Shown: positions 33,621 through 42,895 of the stretch, piece by piece
How positions within the stretch are numbered: the first letter of the stretch is position 1
How the letters are laid out: each line of letters starts with the position of its first letter
NCBI GenBank assembly: GCA_045576335.1
Contig: JAZNGH010000042.1
Span: forward strand, 1 to 64,000
DNA: 64,000 bases
Direction of reading: 5' to 3'
Source of the DNA: Scatosoma sp045576335
Lineage (GTDB): Bacteria > Bacillota > Clostridia > Christensenellales > Borkfalkiaceae
Notes under the pieces: generated by a model
What the model was told of the DNA's origin: nothing
The model's database searches: none
Seen by the model: only the letters and a program-made list of their open reading frames with translations
Made by a program: the position numbers and the translations under genes

Positions 33621-34451
33621 TTATTCTCCTTTCTCGCCGTATTTGGCAAGATACTTTTCATATAACGCTTTGGCGTTCGCCGCATCCGCCCGTTCGCCTA
33701 AATAAATACAATCGGCGTAATACGCCTGATAAAAAAGCATCGCGTCCCCGTTGCAAATTTGCAAGCCGTTCTTTTCGGCGAGCCGCAAAAACTCCGATTT
33801 TTTAGGCTCGTAGATAAGGTCGACCGCAACCCTGCTCCCCGCGAAAGCCTTTTCGCCGACGGGGGATTCCCCCTCGCTGTCGTGCATACCCACGCCCGTG
33901 GTGTTTATCACGATATCGTAGCCGCCGCGTTCGGGATCGTCTGCCGCCGTAACGCCAAGCTGCATACACGTTTCTTCCAGCTCCGCGCGGTTTCTTCTGT
34001 ACATAGAAACTTCCGCGCCCGCGTTCTTCAAAGCGACCGCCGAGCTTCTGCCCGCGCCGCCCGCGCCGAGGATAAGCACGCTTTTATTCTTGACCTCAAT
34101 CCCCGCCACGGTAAGCATCAGCAAAAAACCTGCACCGTCCGTATTATAGCCCTTGCGCGTTCGACTGACGACGGTGTTCACCGCCCCGCAAGCAACCGCG
34201 TCGCTATCGATTTCGTCCAGATATTCGAATATATCGCGTTTATAGGGAATGGTGATATTAAAGCCGTCGAAATCCCCAAGCAATTTCCATATAACGTTAT
34301 CCAGCTCGCTTGGCGTTATGGAAAACCGTTCGTATTCACACGCCACGCCCATTTCCGTCAAAAGGAAACGGTGCATACGCTCGCTCAAGGATTTGGACAC
34401 GTCCTTGCCTATCAAGCCAAGGCGTAATTTTTTTGCATTTTGTCCGTTCAT
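33621..34451 (-). CDS. aroE: Shikimate dehydrogenase
   Basis: NADP-dependent reduction of 3-dehydroshikimate. The 276-residue protein has the substrate motif GLIGKDVSKSLSERMH, NITIPYKRD with the catalytic lysine, NTDGAGFL, the Rossmann motif LGAGGAGRSSAV, and the C-terminal QAYYADCIYLG. The ATG sits in a GGGCAGGTATGCAATGA context identical to that of the SDR gene. It lies 18 nt after aroA. Confidence 0.96.
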   Translation of the reverse strand: MNGQNAKKLRLGLIGKDVSKSLSERMHRFLLTEMGVACEYERFSITPSELDNVIWKLLGDFDGFNITIPYKRDIFEYLDEIDSDAVACGAVNTVVSRTRKGYNTDGAGFLLMLTVAGIEVKNKSVLILGAGGAGRSSAVALKNAGAEVSMYRRNRAELEETCMQLGVTAADDPERGGYDIVINTTGVGMHDSEGESPVGEKAFAGSRVAVDLIYEPKKSEFLRLAEKNGLQICNGDAMLFYQAYYADCIYLGERADAANAKALYEKYLAKYGEKGE

Positions 34452-34469
34452 TGCATACCTGCCCGTGCG

Positions 34470-35714
34470 TTATTGCAGCTTTTCAAAGAAATCGGGAAAA
34501 GAGATTGCACAACATTCGGGGCGGGCGATATTGCCGCCGTTTTCAGAAGCAATCAGCCCAACCGCCGCCGTCATGGCGATTCGGTGGTCAAGATAGCTGT
34601 CCACGTTCCCCCCGACAAGCGTTTGCTTGCCGCGGATTACGAACCCGTCCTCTCTTTCCTCACATTCGCCGCCGATACTGTTGATAAGCTCTGCCGTCGT
34701 ACGGATTCTGTCGCTCTCTTTTACGCGCAATTCCTTTGCGCCCGTGATCACGCTTTCGCCGTCAGCAAACGCGCAAAGCAACGCCACGAGCGGAAGCTCG
34801 TCAATCATAGCAGGCACGTCTGCCGCCGTCAAATAAATGGCGCGCATATCCGATTTTTCCACGAGAATATCGGCAATTTCCTCGCCGCCCGAAACGCGTT
34901 TATTTAAGAGGGAATAGCGAATACCCAGCTTATCGAACGCCGTCAAAATCCCCGTGCGGGTGGGGTTTATCCCCACGTTTTTACAAAGCGTTTTGCCCTT
35001 TAACGCGCCCAACGCCATAAAGTACGCCGCCGAGGATATATCCGCGGGCACGCATACGTCCACTGCCTGCAAGCTGGTTTTTTCAACGGAAACCGTGTTG
35101 CCGTTCACCTTGATTTTCGCACCCATTGCCGCGAGCATACGCTCGGTATGGTCGCGAGAGCGCACGGGCTCGGACACCACCGTTTCCCCCGTTGCGGAAA
35201 GTCCCGCGAGGAGAATGGCACTCTTCACCTGTGCCGAAGCAATTTTCAAATCCACCGTCGCGCCGTGCAAGGCTTTGGGGGAAATATATACGGGCGCGTG
35301 ACCGTCCGTCGTCCGTACGTCTGCACCCAAAAGCGCGAGCGGCTCGGCAACCCTTTTCATAGGTCGCGAGGACAAGGAGTTATCGCCAGTCAGGGTCGCT
35401 TCAATCCCCTTTCCTGCCGCAAAGCCCGTTAAAAGCCGAATCGTCGTACCCGAATTGCCGCAATCAAGCGTCGTACCGCTACGAAAAGAAGGTGTGCCTT
35501 TGACGCGAAGCGTCGTACCGTCAATATCGATTTTTGCGCCCAGCTCGCGCATACAACGGCACGTGGAAAGGCAATCCTCGCCCATAAGCGCGCCCGTAAT
35601 CAACGCTTCGCCGTCCGCGCCGCTATTGAGCATTACCGCGCGGTGTGTAATCGATTTATCGCCTGGAAGCGTAAATTCGCCCTCAAAGCGTTCTCTTGCT
35701 TGAATTGATTGCAT
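34470..35714 (-). CDS. aroA: 3-phosphoshikimate 1-carboxyvinyltransferase (EPSP synthase)
   Basis: The 414-residue protein, from the ATG at 35714, has LPGDKSITHRAVML, DCGNSGTTIRLLTGF, SSRPMKRVAEPL, VPADISSAAYFMALGAL, and the C-terminal LRVKESDRIRTTA and SYLDHRIAMTAAV. The motifs fit the Bacillota type (class II-like) rather than the E. coli type. I prefer 35714 because GGAGGGG lies five bases upstream; an ATG at 35744 would start 4 nt after aroB but has a poor site. Adds enolpyruvyl to shikimate 3-phosphate. Confidence 0.95.
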   Translation of the reverse strand: MQSIQARERFEGEFTLPGDKSITHRAVMLNSGADGEALITGALMGEDCLSTCRCMRELGAKIDIDGTTLRVKGTPSFRSGTTLDCGNSGTTIRLLTGFAAGKGIEATLTGDNSLSSRPMKRVAEPLALLGADVRTTDGHAPVYISPKALHGATVDLKIASAQVKSAILLAGLSATGETVVSEPVRSRDHTERMLAAMGAKIKVNGNTVSVEKTSLQAVDVCVPADISSAAYFMALGALKGKTLCKNVGINPTRTGILTAFDKLGIRYSLLNKRVSGGEEIADILVEKSDMRAIYLTAADVPAMIDELPLVALLCAFADGESVITGAKELRVKESDRIRTTAELINSIGGECEEREDGFVIRGKQTLVGGNVDSYLDHRIAMTAAVGLIASENGGNIARPECCAISFPDFFEKLQ

Positions 35715-35748
35715 ACCTGCCCCTCCCGTTTGGGCTTTTTTCATTCCC

Positions 35749-36807
35749 TCAAAGTTCCTTTACCGCTGCTTTCAAAAGCGACGAATATTCCTCAAAATCC
35801 AGCGTAAGCGACGCCCATTCGCCCTTACGCTTTGCCACCGCCATTACGATTTTGTTATCGCTCGTGTTCTTCTTATCCGCTTTCGCCTTTTCGGCGTCCT
35901 TTCCAATATTCGAAAAATCAGGACAAGCCTTTGGCTCGACAGCCAACGCGCGACGGATTATTTTCAACAAGCCCTCGCCGTACGCCTGTTCGCACACGCC
36001 CTTTTTGATGGCGATTTTCGTTTCAAAGTACATACCATATAATACACTCTCGCCGTGGGAAAGCCCGCTCGTAAGCTCGATTGCGTGCCCCGTCGTATGC
36101 CCGACGTTGAGCGATTTCCGCTCGCCGCTTTCCTTTTCGTCCGCTTCCACGACGCGTACCTTGTGCAAAATACTCGGCAATATCAGCCCCGTTAAAAATT
36201 CTTGGCTATCCAGCGATTGCGCGCCGTCAAGTAAATCGTAGATTTCCGCGTTCAGCGCGGCGTATTTGACGATTTCCCCCAAGCCGCATTTGATTTCGCG
36301 CGGGGGCAGCGTTTGCAAAAACGCGGGCTCGACGAGTACCTCGCAGGGCTGATAAAACGCCCCGACGATATTTTTCACGCCGTTCAAATCGACCGCCGTC
36401 TTTCCCCCCACACTGCTGTCCACTTGCGCCAAAAGCGTCGTCGGGATCTGTACGCAAGAAATGCCGCGCATATACGTTGCCGCCGCAAGCCCGCCGATAT
36501 CCCCAATCACACCGCCGCCGACGGCAAAAAGACGCGAGGTGCGGTGCAAGCCCGCCTCCACCATTGCTGAAAGTATTTTACCCAACGAAACAAAGGTTTT
36601 GTTTTCCTCGCCCGCCTCTAAAACGAATATCGCCGCGTCCTCAAAATATTTCTTGAAAAATGCGGAATACAACGCGTAAACGTTGGAATCGGTCACAACG
36701 AAATTCTTTTGCCCTTGGAGCAAATGCGGCAAACGGTTTTCCACAGCCCCGCACAGCGCGTATATTTTTCCCGTCATAGAGGGAGTTTTGAGCGTAATTT
36801 CTTCCAT
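35749..36807 (-). CDS. aroB: 3-dehydroquinate synthase
   Basis: Second shikimate-pathway enzyme, NAD- and metal-dependent. The ATG at 36807 has AAGGAG upstream and gives 352 residues; an extension to 36870 overlaps aroC. Motifs are GGGVIGDIGGLAAATYMRG, QIPTTLLAQVDSSVGGKTAV, GEIVKYAA, and the metal histidines in NVGHTTGHAIE. It follows aroC by 10 nt. Confidence 0.96.
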   Translation of the reverse strand: MEEITLKTPSMTGKIYALCGAVENRLPHLLQGQKNFVVTDSNVYALYSAFFKKYFEDAAIFVLEAGEENKTFVSLGKILSAMVEAGLHRTSRLFAVGGGVIGDIGGLAAATYMRGISCVQIPTTLLAQVDSSVGGKTAVDLNGVKNIVGAFYQPCEVLVEPAFLQTLPPREIKCGLGEIVKYAALNAEIYDLLDGAQSLDSQEFLTGLILPSILHKVRVVEADEKESGERKSLNVGHTTGHAIELTSGLSHGESVLYGMYFETKIAIKKGVCEQAYGEGLLKIIRRALAVEPKACPDFSNIGKDAEKAKADKKNTSDNKIVMAVAKRKGEWASLTLDFEEYSSLLKAAVKEL

Positions 36808-36817
36808 TTCTCTCTCC

Positions 36818-37957
36818 TTACGGCAAACGGTCGTATCTGTCCTTGACCTCGGCAACCGTATCCCCGCCAAGCCGCTCGCTTACCACGTCCGCAAGCACTT
36901 GCGCCACGACCGCTTCGGCGATAATTTCCATAGCGAAAATCGCGCACACGTCGCTTCGCTCCGAAGCCGCCGTCGTCGGCTCGCCGTTTGCGTAATCCAC
37001 CGTTTGCAAGCCCTTCATAAGGGTAGGAATGGGCTTCATTGCCACGCGCACAACCAGCTCCTCGCCGTTGGACATACCGCCCTCGATACCGCCCGCGCGG
37101 TTGGTGTTGCGGTAATACCCGCGCGCTTTCTCGAAAAAGATTTCGTCATGCACGTCTTTACCGCTCTTTTCTCCCACGGCAAAGCCGTCGCCAAACTCCA
37201 CGCCCTTGACCGCTTGAATACTCGTAAGCCCCGCAGCAAGCCTTGCGTCCAGCTTTTCCGTATACGTCATAACGCTTCCAAAGCCGCTCTTTAAGCCCTT
37301 TACGCGGATTTCCACGACGCCGCCCGCCGTATCACCCGCTTTTTTGAGCGCGGCAATCTTTTCCTCGGCAAGCCGTTCCGCTTCGTCGTCAATCATGCCC
37401 ACGCCCGTCGTTTTCGCCTTGGCAAGCTCGTTAAACGCATACCTGCCCGTGTCCTTTACACCGCAAACCTCTTTGACAAACCCGCCGATTTCCACGCCGA
37501 GCGCGGCAAGATACTGCTTATACACGCCGCCTGCCGCAACGCGGATTGCCGTTTCGCGCGCCGAAGCACGCTCTAAAATATTGCGAGCGTCCGCTTGGGC
37601 GAACTTAATCATACCCGTCAAATCGGCGTGGCCGGGGCGTACCCTCGTCAGGCTCTTTTCCTGCATTTTCGCCTCGTCGCAAGCACCGTCCGACATACAA
37701 TCCGCCCAGTTTGCAAAATCCTTATTATAAATACAAAGGGTAACGGGGCTGCCCAGCGTTTCGCTGTTGCGAACACCCGTTAAAATTTCCACGCGGTCGC
37801 GCTCGATTTTTTGTCTTGCACCGCGACCAAACCCGCTTTGGCGCAAAGCCAAAGCTTCGTTAATTTTTTCTATATCGATTTTCAAATGCGCGGGCAAACC
37901 CTCAATGATTGCCACCAACGCCTTGCCGTGCGATTCACCCGCCGTCGTTAATTTCAT
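36818..37957 (-). CDS. aroC: Chorismate synthase
   Basis: FMN-dependent last step to chorismate. The 379-residue protein begins LTTAGESHGKALVAIIEGLP and shows RRQ-like ALRQSGFGRGARQKIERD, VRPGHADLTGMIKF, SARETAIRVAAG, GGIEGGMSNGEELVVRV, and the C-terminal GGDTVAEVKDRYDR. First of the six aro genes, only 9 nt after clpC, so it is probably read from the same transcript. Confidence 0.97.
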   Translation of the reverse strand: MKLTTAGESHGKALVAIIEGLPAHLKIDIEKINEALALRQSGFGRGARQKIERDRVEILTGVRNSETLGSPVTLCIYNKDFANWADCMSDGACDEAKMQEKSLTRVRPGHADLTGMIKFAQADARNILERASARETAIRVAAGGVYKQYLAALGVEIGGFVKEVCGVKDTGRYAFNELAKAKTTGVGMIDDEAERLAEEKIAALKKAGDTAGGVVEIRVKGLKSGFGSVMTYTEKLDARLAAGLTSIQAVKGVEFGDGFAVGEKSGKDVHDEIFFEKARGYYRNTNRAGGIEGGMSNGEELVVRVAMKPIPTLMKGLQTVDYANGEPTTAASERSDVCAIFAMEIIAEAVVAQVLADVVSERLGGDTVAEVKDRYDRLP

Positions 37958-37966
37958 AATAGCTCC

Positions 37967-40510
37967 TTATATTCCCGTTGAAAATACGTATTCTCCGCCC
38001 ACGAAATCCACCGTTACGCGCTGACCGTTCTGCACACGGCCGAGCAGGATTTCCTCGGAAAGCCTGTCCTCTACGCGCCTTCTGATTACCCGTTTGAGCG
38101 GTCTTGCGCCGTATTGCGGATCGTATCCCTCTTTGACGAGCGCGGAAAGTGCCGTACCCGTCACCGAAAGGGTGATGCCGCGCTGTTCCAAAAGCCGTTT
38201 GGAAAGGGAAAACACGAGCTTTCCCGCAATCCGCTCGCAATCGGCCTCCGTCAAGCGGTGGAAAACAATTACGTCGTCTAATCGGTTCAAAAATTCGGGA
38301 CGGAATTTTTCCTTCAAGGCTTTGGTCACGTTTTCCTTCATGCCCTCGTACTGTTTCTCGTCCGCGCTATCATCGCTTCTGCTTTCGCTGCCAAAGCCGT
38401 AAACGCCCGTACGCTCGCTCTGTGCGACCGCCGCGCCGACGTTGGAGGTGAGAATGATTACGGCGTTTTTGAAGCTGACCGTCCTGCCCTTATTATCCGT
38501 CAACCGACCGTCGTCCAAAATTTGCAAAAGCAAATTGAACACGTCGGGATGCGCCTTTTCAATCTCGTCGAAAAGAATAACGCAATAGGGGTTGGTGCGG
38601 ACCTTGTCCGTTAATTGTCCCGATTGCATATCCTCGTAGCCCACGTATCCGGGAGCCGCGCCGATAATTTTCGACACCGACTGTTTTTCCATATATTCGC
38701 TCATATCCAAGCGAATCATCTGCTCCTCCGAGCCGAACATTGCCTCCGCCAAAGCCTTGCAAAGGTCGGTTTTGCCCACGCCCGTAGGACCGACGAAAAT
38801 AAACGAGCCTATCGGGCGCGAGGGGTCTTTCAAACCCGCTCTTGCTCGGCGAATGGCTTTTGCCACCGCGTTTACCGCTTCGTTTTGACCGATAATGCGC
38901 TTATGCAAATCTTCCTCTAAACGCATAAGCTTTTCGCCCTCTTCTTGCGTGATTTTCGTCAAGGGGATACGCATACGCGCGCTGACGATTGCCGCCACCT
39001 GCTCCCTTCCGATGGCAAGCCTGCCGTCCGCAAGACGAATGGGGGATTGCGCCTGTTTGAGCGCGTTTGCCTTTTCTTGCGTTTGTTTCTTTTTCTCAAA
39101 CGCCGCCGTGGCGAGCGCGTATTCGCCGCGCCGCTCTTGCGTGACGCGTTCCTGCTCCCAAAGCGCGATTTCCTGTTCCAGCTCCGCAAGCTCCGTTCCG
39201 CCGTCCTCTAATACGCGAACGCGCGCCGCCGCCTCGTCGATCAAATCGATTGCTTTATCGGGCAAAAATCTGTCCGTGATATAGCGAGAAGAAAGCTGCA
39301 CGGCGGCTTCAATCGCCTCTTCGGTGATGACGATGCCGTGATGCTCCTCGTATTTTTTACGCAAGCCCTTCAAAATGGCAACCGTATCCGCTTGCGAGGG
39401 CTCTTCCACACGCACGGGCGTAAAACGCCGTTCCAACGCGCTGTCCTTTTCTATGTATTTGCGGTATTCCTCAATCGTCGTCGCGCCGATTACCTGCAAA
39501 TCCCCGCGGGCGAGCATAGGTTTCAAGATATTCGCCGCGTCCATACCGTTGTCGGACGAAGCACCCGCCCCCACGAGCGTGTGAATTTCGTCGATAAACA
39601 GCACGACGTCGCCGTCCTCCATGACCGCGCCTATCATATCCTTTAAGCGTTCTTCAAAATCCCCGCGGTATCTCGCCCCTGCAAGCATACCCGGCAAATC
39701 CACGGAAAACACCGTTTTATTGTAAAGCTGTTCGGGCACGTTCCCCTCGACGATGAGTTGCGACAAGCCCTCGACGATCGCGCTTTTGCCCACGCCCGGC
39801 TCGCCGATTAAAACGGGATTGTTCTTCAAACGCCTTGAAAGCACCTGAATAACGCCCTCTATTTCCTTTTTTCTGCCGATTACGGGGTCAATCTTGCCAC
39901 GCCGCGCGCGTTCGGTCATATCCAGACCGTACGCCGAAAGCTTTTCAAGTGCCGCGCTCTTTTTGCCCTGCTTTAAGGCGTTGCCCTTTTCCAGCGTAGA
40001 AACGTGTTTTTGCTCCGCTTCTTGGCGTTCCGTTTCTTTATAGCTCTCGTTAAAAAAGGGCTCGGCGTGCGTAATATCCTTTTGTTGCGGTTTTTCAATC
40101 AAAGCCTTGGTTTCTTCCACGAGCAAATCGATATCCACGAGCCGTTGAAGTATACGCACAGCAAAGCTGTCGCGTACCTCCAAAATCGCAAAAAGCATAT
40201 GCGAAGTCCCCGCAAGCACGTCCGTATCCTCGGCAAGCAGCACCGCGCGGTCGTACATACGCTGTGTTCTCGGCGTTAAGCCGTCGTGTTGAGAGCGTCT
40301 GTCGATATTTTTGAAAAACAGCTCCTCGTAACGCTCTTTATCCACGCCCGCCGCCATCAAGACCTTGTGCGCCGAACATTCGGGCAGGTTCAAAAACGCG
40401 TAAACGAAATGCTCGCTTCCCACGTACCTTGCGCCCTTTTCCACGGTGATTGCGTTTGCCAACCGCAAAGCGTTTTTGAAGTTTTCCGAAGCCTTTGACA
40501 AAGGATACAT
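37967..40510 (-). CDS. clpC: ATP-dependent Clp protease ATP-binding subunit ClpC
   Basis: A double-AAA+ unfoldase of 847 residues: N domain (1-150), D1 with Walker A GEPGVGKS at 236-243, a short coiled-coil middle insert around 420-470 (ALWEQERVTQERR), D2 with GPTGVGKTDL near 580 and LFDEIEKAHPDVFN, and the C-terminal D2-small domain to about 840. It pairs with ClpP to degrade proteins. It lies 22 nt after mcsB and 9 nt before aroC. No clpP or ctsR is in the window. Confidence 0.95.
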   Translation of the reverse strand: MYPLSKASENFKNALRLANAITVEKGARYVGSEHFVYAFLNLPECSAHKVLMAAGVDKERYEELFFKNIDRRSQHDGLTPRTQRMYDRAVLLAEDTDVLAGTSHMLFAILEVRDSFAVRILQRLVDIDLLVEETKALIEKPQQKDITHAEPFFNESYKETERQEAEQKHVSTLEKGNALKQGKKSAALEKLSAYGLDMTERARRGKIDPVIGRKKEIEGVIQVLSRRLKNNPVLIGEPGVGKSAIVEGLSQLIVEGNVPEQLYNKTVFSVDLPGMLAGARYRGDFEERLKDMIGAVMEDGDVVLFIDEIHTLVGAGASSDNGMDAANILKPMLARGDLQVIGATTIEEYRKYIEKDSALERRFTPVRVEEPSQADTVAILKGLRKKYEEHHGIVITEEAIEAAVQLSSRYITDRFLPDKAIDLIDEAAARVRVLEDGGTELAELEQEIALWEQERVTQERRGEYALATAAFEKKKQTQEKANALKQAQSPIRLADGRLAIGREQVAAIVSARMRIPLTKITQEEGEKLMRLEEDLHKRIIGQNEAVNAVAKAIRRARAGLKDPSRPIGSFIFVGPTGVGKTDLCKALAEAMFGSEEQMIRLDMSEYMEKQSVSKIIGAAPGYVGYEDMQSGQLTDKVRTNPYCVILFDEIEKAHPDVFNLLLQILDDGRLTDNKGRTVSFKNAVIILTSNVGAAVAQSERTGVYGFGSESRSDDSADEKQYEGMKENVTKALKEKFRPEFLNRLDDVIVFHRLTEADCERIAGKLVFSLSKRLLEQRGITLSVTGTALSALVKEGYDPQYGARPLKRVIRRRVEDRLSEEILLGRVQNGQRVTVDFVGGEYVFSTGI

Positions 40511-40532
40511 AAGCGTTTTTTCCTTGTGTTTC

Positions 40533-41555
40533 TTAATCCACCCGAACGACCAGCTCGGGCAATACTTTATGCACGATATCCGCGCGCATTACGTTGCAAT
40601 CGTCCTCGCTCGCGTCCTGCAAGCCGTTTTCCAAACGGAAGGACGCGGGGCGCATATCCGCCACGAAATCGTTGAACGAACGGATATCCCGTGCCTTGAA
40701 AAAGCCAAGCGCCATTCCAAGCTTTACCTTTACCATACCCGCCGTCAGCTCTTTGAGCGGCAAAACCGCGCAATTCGTCAGCGTACCGTACGCCCGTAAG
40801 CAAGCGTCCCGAAGCGGGATTTTTTTCTCTTTGAGCATACGCTCGCGCGCGCGAAGCTCCAAATCGGAAAGGGTCATGGTCATACGAATCATCTGTTCCA
40901 AAATTTCCTTTTCGGACACGCCCAGCGTGCGTTCGTTGCTTACCTGATAGCTGTACCCCTCCGCCGCCGTGCCCTCGCCGAATACGCCGCGCACGGTCAA
41001 GCCGCCCGCTTTGAGCTTGGGCAAAAAGCCCTCTAACTCCTTGCTCCAAGCAAGCCCCGGCAAAAACATCATCACCGAAGCACGCATACCCGTTCCAAGA
41101 TTACTTGGACAAGCAGTAAGATATCCAAGCTTTTCGTCGTAGGCAAAGCCCAAGGACGAGTTTAAGCCCTCGTCGATACCGCTGATATGCTCGTATGCTT
41201 TATACAAATCAAAGCCCTTGTAAATACATTGCTGACGCAAATGGTCCTCTTCGTTCACCATAACGGAAATGGATTTATCTAACGAGAGAAACGCCGCGCC
41301 TATGCCCTTGCGTTTACGCAAGGCGGGACTGACGAGGTGCTGTTCTTGAAGCAGCGTCGCTTCCTCGTCGGTGAGGGTAGCCATATCGTTTTTTTGGAAA
41401 ACGTCGATTTTGCCTAATTCCTGCTCTACAAGGTATACTACCTCCGCGGCAAGCCGTTCGCTCAATTTATGCGGAAAGGGGTATGCCGCAAGATTGCGGG
41501 CAAGGCGGATACGGGTGGAGGTTACGAGCGTTTCGATAAAGGTCGGTTGCGCCAT
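40533..41555 (-). CDS. mcsB: Protein arginine kinase McsB
   Basis: The 340-residue protein has the phosphagen-kinase catalytic fold: VTSTRIRLARNLAAYPFP, the acidic loop, LTACPSNLGTGMRASV, and VRGVFGEGTAAEGYSYQVSN. McsB phosphorylates arginine residues and marks proteins for ClpCP. It overlaps its activator mcsA by 34 nt and precedes clpC by 22 nt, the Bacillota stress arrangement. Confidence 0.95.
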   Translation of the reverse strand: MAQPTFIETLVTSTRIRLARNLAAYPFPHKLSERLAAEVVYLVEQELGKIDVFQKNDMATLTDEEATLLQEQHLVSPALRKRKGIGAAFLSLDKSISVMVNEEDHLRQQCIYKGFDLYKAYEHISGIDEGLNSSLGFAYDEKLGYLTACPSNLGTGMRASVMMFLPGLAWSKELEGFLPKLKAGGLTVRGVFGEGTAAEGYSYQVSNERTLGVSEKEILEQMIRMTMTLSDLELRARERMLKEKKIPLRDACLRAYGTLTNCAVLPLKELTAGMVKVKLGMALGFFKARDIRSFNDFVADMRPASFRLENGLQDASEDDCNVMRADIVHKVLPELVVRVD

Positions 41556-41998
41556 ACGAAATCCTCCTCTTCACCCCTACGAAGCCGCGTTACGCGTTCC
41601 TCGTATTCCTTTGCTGCCAAATAATCCTCTTCCTCGTAGGCTTGCTGTGCCAAAGCTTCCAGCTCAAAGCAACGTCTTTCCACGCGCTCCGCTTGCGTTT
41701 CGTAAGCCTTTTTCCCCTTATGAATTTCACAGCCCTGCATTTTCGTCACGACGGGCAACACCGCGTGCGCAAGCGTTTGATAGCAATGCGCACAGCCCAC
41801 GATATTCGTGCGTTTGAGCTGGGCTACGCTCGTGCCGCAATAAGGGCAAGAAAGCAAGGCTTGCCCCGCGGTATCCTCGGGGCAAACGAAACGTTTATGG
41901 TAACATTCCAGACAGTAATACGCCGTCTCTTTTTTACCGTTTTTGATTTGCTCGTACGTTTTAGTGGCTTGATTTTTTCTACATTTACCGCACAGCAT
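41522..41998 (-). CDS. mcsA: McsA-like UvrB/UvrC motif zinc protein
   Basis: The 158-residue protein has two zinc-binding CXXC pairs (MLCGKCRKN, YYCLECYHK, then SCPYCGTS and VGCAHCYQT) and a C-terminal UVR motif (LAQQAYEEEDYLAAKEYEERV), the layout of McsA, the activator of McsB. First gene of the mcsA-mcsB-clpC unit. In Bacillus ctsR precedes it; here an XRE-membrane protein does. Confidence 0.9.
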   Translation of the reverse strand: MLCGKCRKNQATKTYEQIKNGKKETAYYCLECYHKRFVCPEDTAGQALLSCPYCGTSVAQLKRTNIVGCAHCYQTLAHAVLPVVTKMQGCEIHKGKKAYETQAERVERRCFELEALAQQAYEEEDYLAAKEYEERVTRLRRGEEEDFVWRNRPLSKRS

Positions 41999-42043
41999 AC
42001 AAAATTCCTTTTAGCCAAATAAAAAGACTTAAAATGGCTACGA

Positions 42044-42736
42044 TTATATTTCTTGCGAAACCGTCTCCTCTGCCGAAGCTTTCGCCCGTTTTTTGTTTTT
42101 CTTGCGTTCGCCCCTTTGAAAAAGCGAGCGGAAAGAACGGAAAAACACCCACAGCGTTTCCAAAACCTGCAAGGGTACGCCAAGCAAAAATACTAGCCAA
42201 AGCGCGTCGTACGCACCGACCAACGCGTTCACCGTCAAATACAGACAGGTCAGCGTCGTCCAAATGAGCACGGAAACCGCCAAGAAGTTAAGCAAACGGT
42301 ATTTCCATATCCCCGCGTACACAATCAATACGATTGCATTTACCATTACCGCGTACACAAACGCAATCCACCACGCCCCTACGGGCTGTAAAAGCTGCAT
42401 AAGCACGAAAAAGCAGGTCGCCACCAGCCATACGATACCGCTCGATAACAGCATAATAAGCAAATGTATGCCCGTGACCTTCTTTTTTTGCGTTTGACAA
42501 ATTTCCTGCTCCGTTTGCGCGCTCCCTACCAAATCGTTGAGCGTAACGTGATATAAATCGGCAAGCTGCAACAAAATGTATATATCGGGAACGCCGTTGC
42601 CCTGCTCCCATTTGGAAACGGATTTATCCGAATAATTGATTTTTTCGGCAAGCTCCGCTTGCGTCAGCCCTGCCGCTTTGCGGTAATAGGTTAAATTCTT
42701 CGCGATTTTGCCGTTGATTTCGTTAATATTCTCCAT
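42044..42736 (-). CDS. XRE-family HTH regulator with C-terminal membrane domain
   Basis: From the ATG at 42736 the product is 230 residues: an HTH_3 domain (IAKNLTYYRKAAGLTQAEL, YSDKSVSKWEQGNGVPD, LYHVTLNDLVG; about residues 8-68) then four or so hydrophobic segments (HLLIMLLSSGIVWLVATCFF, WIAFVYAVMVNAIVLIVYAG, LLNFLAVSVLIWTTLTCLYL, ALWLVFLLGVPLQVLETLWV) and a very basic tail. DNA-binding domain plus membrane segments is a known Bacillota type whose signals are mostly unknown. It precedes mcsA by 45 nt in the same direction, where ctsR usually is. Confidence 0.88.
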   Translation of the reverse strand: MENINEINGKIAKNLTYYRKAAGLTQAELAEKINYSDKSVSKWEQGNGVPDIYILLQLADLYHVTLNDLVGSAQTEQEICQTQKKKVTGIHLLIMLLSSGIVWLVATCFFVLMQLLQPVGAWWIAFVYAVMVNAIVLIVYAGIWKYRLLNFLAVSVLIWTTLTCLYLTVNALVGAYDALWLVFLLGVPLQVLETLWVFFRSFRSLFQRGERKKNKKRAKASAEETVSQEI

Positions 42737-42742
42737 AGTCCT

Positions 42743-42771
42743 ATAATAGCATTTTTTTTGCATTTCGTCAA
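42743..42771 (-). promoter_or_regulatory. Promoter of the XRE-membrane gene, overlapping its ribosome site
   Basis: TTGACG and TATTAT with a 17-base spacer on the minus strand. The -10 ends six bases before the ATG at 42736, so the transcript should start at or within a few bases of the start codon. Confidence 0.82.
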
Positions 42772-42851
42772 GCAGGTACGCGGGATTTCCTTTATTTTTA
42801 TATGCAAAACCAAAAAAACAAACCTTTCCTTATCGCGCATAGCGCAAAAAA

Positions 42852-42873
42852 GGGAACGCCGAACGGCGTTCCC
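42852..42873 (-). terminator. Intrinsic terminator of proS
   Basis: GGGAACGCC / GGCGTTCCC stem with a 4-base loop and a TTTTTTGCGC tail on the minus strand, just after the proS stop. Confidence 0.88.
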
Positions 42874-42895
42874 CTAAAAAGCCTTTTTACCTTCG

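Noticed and set aside
41999..42043. CtsR operator or CIRCE element before mcsA
   Set aside because: No tandem GGTCAAA heptads and no TTAGCACTC-N9-GAGTGCTAA were present in the gap.
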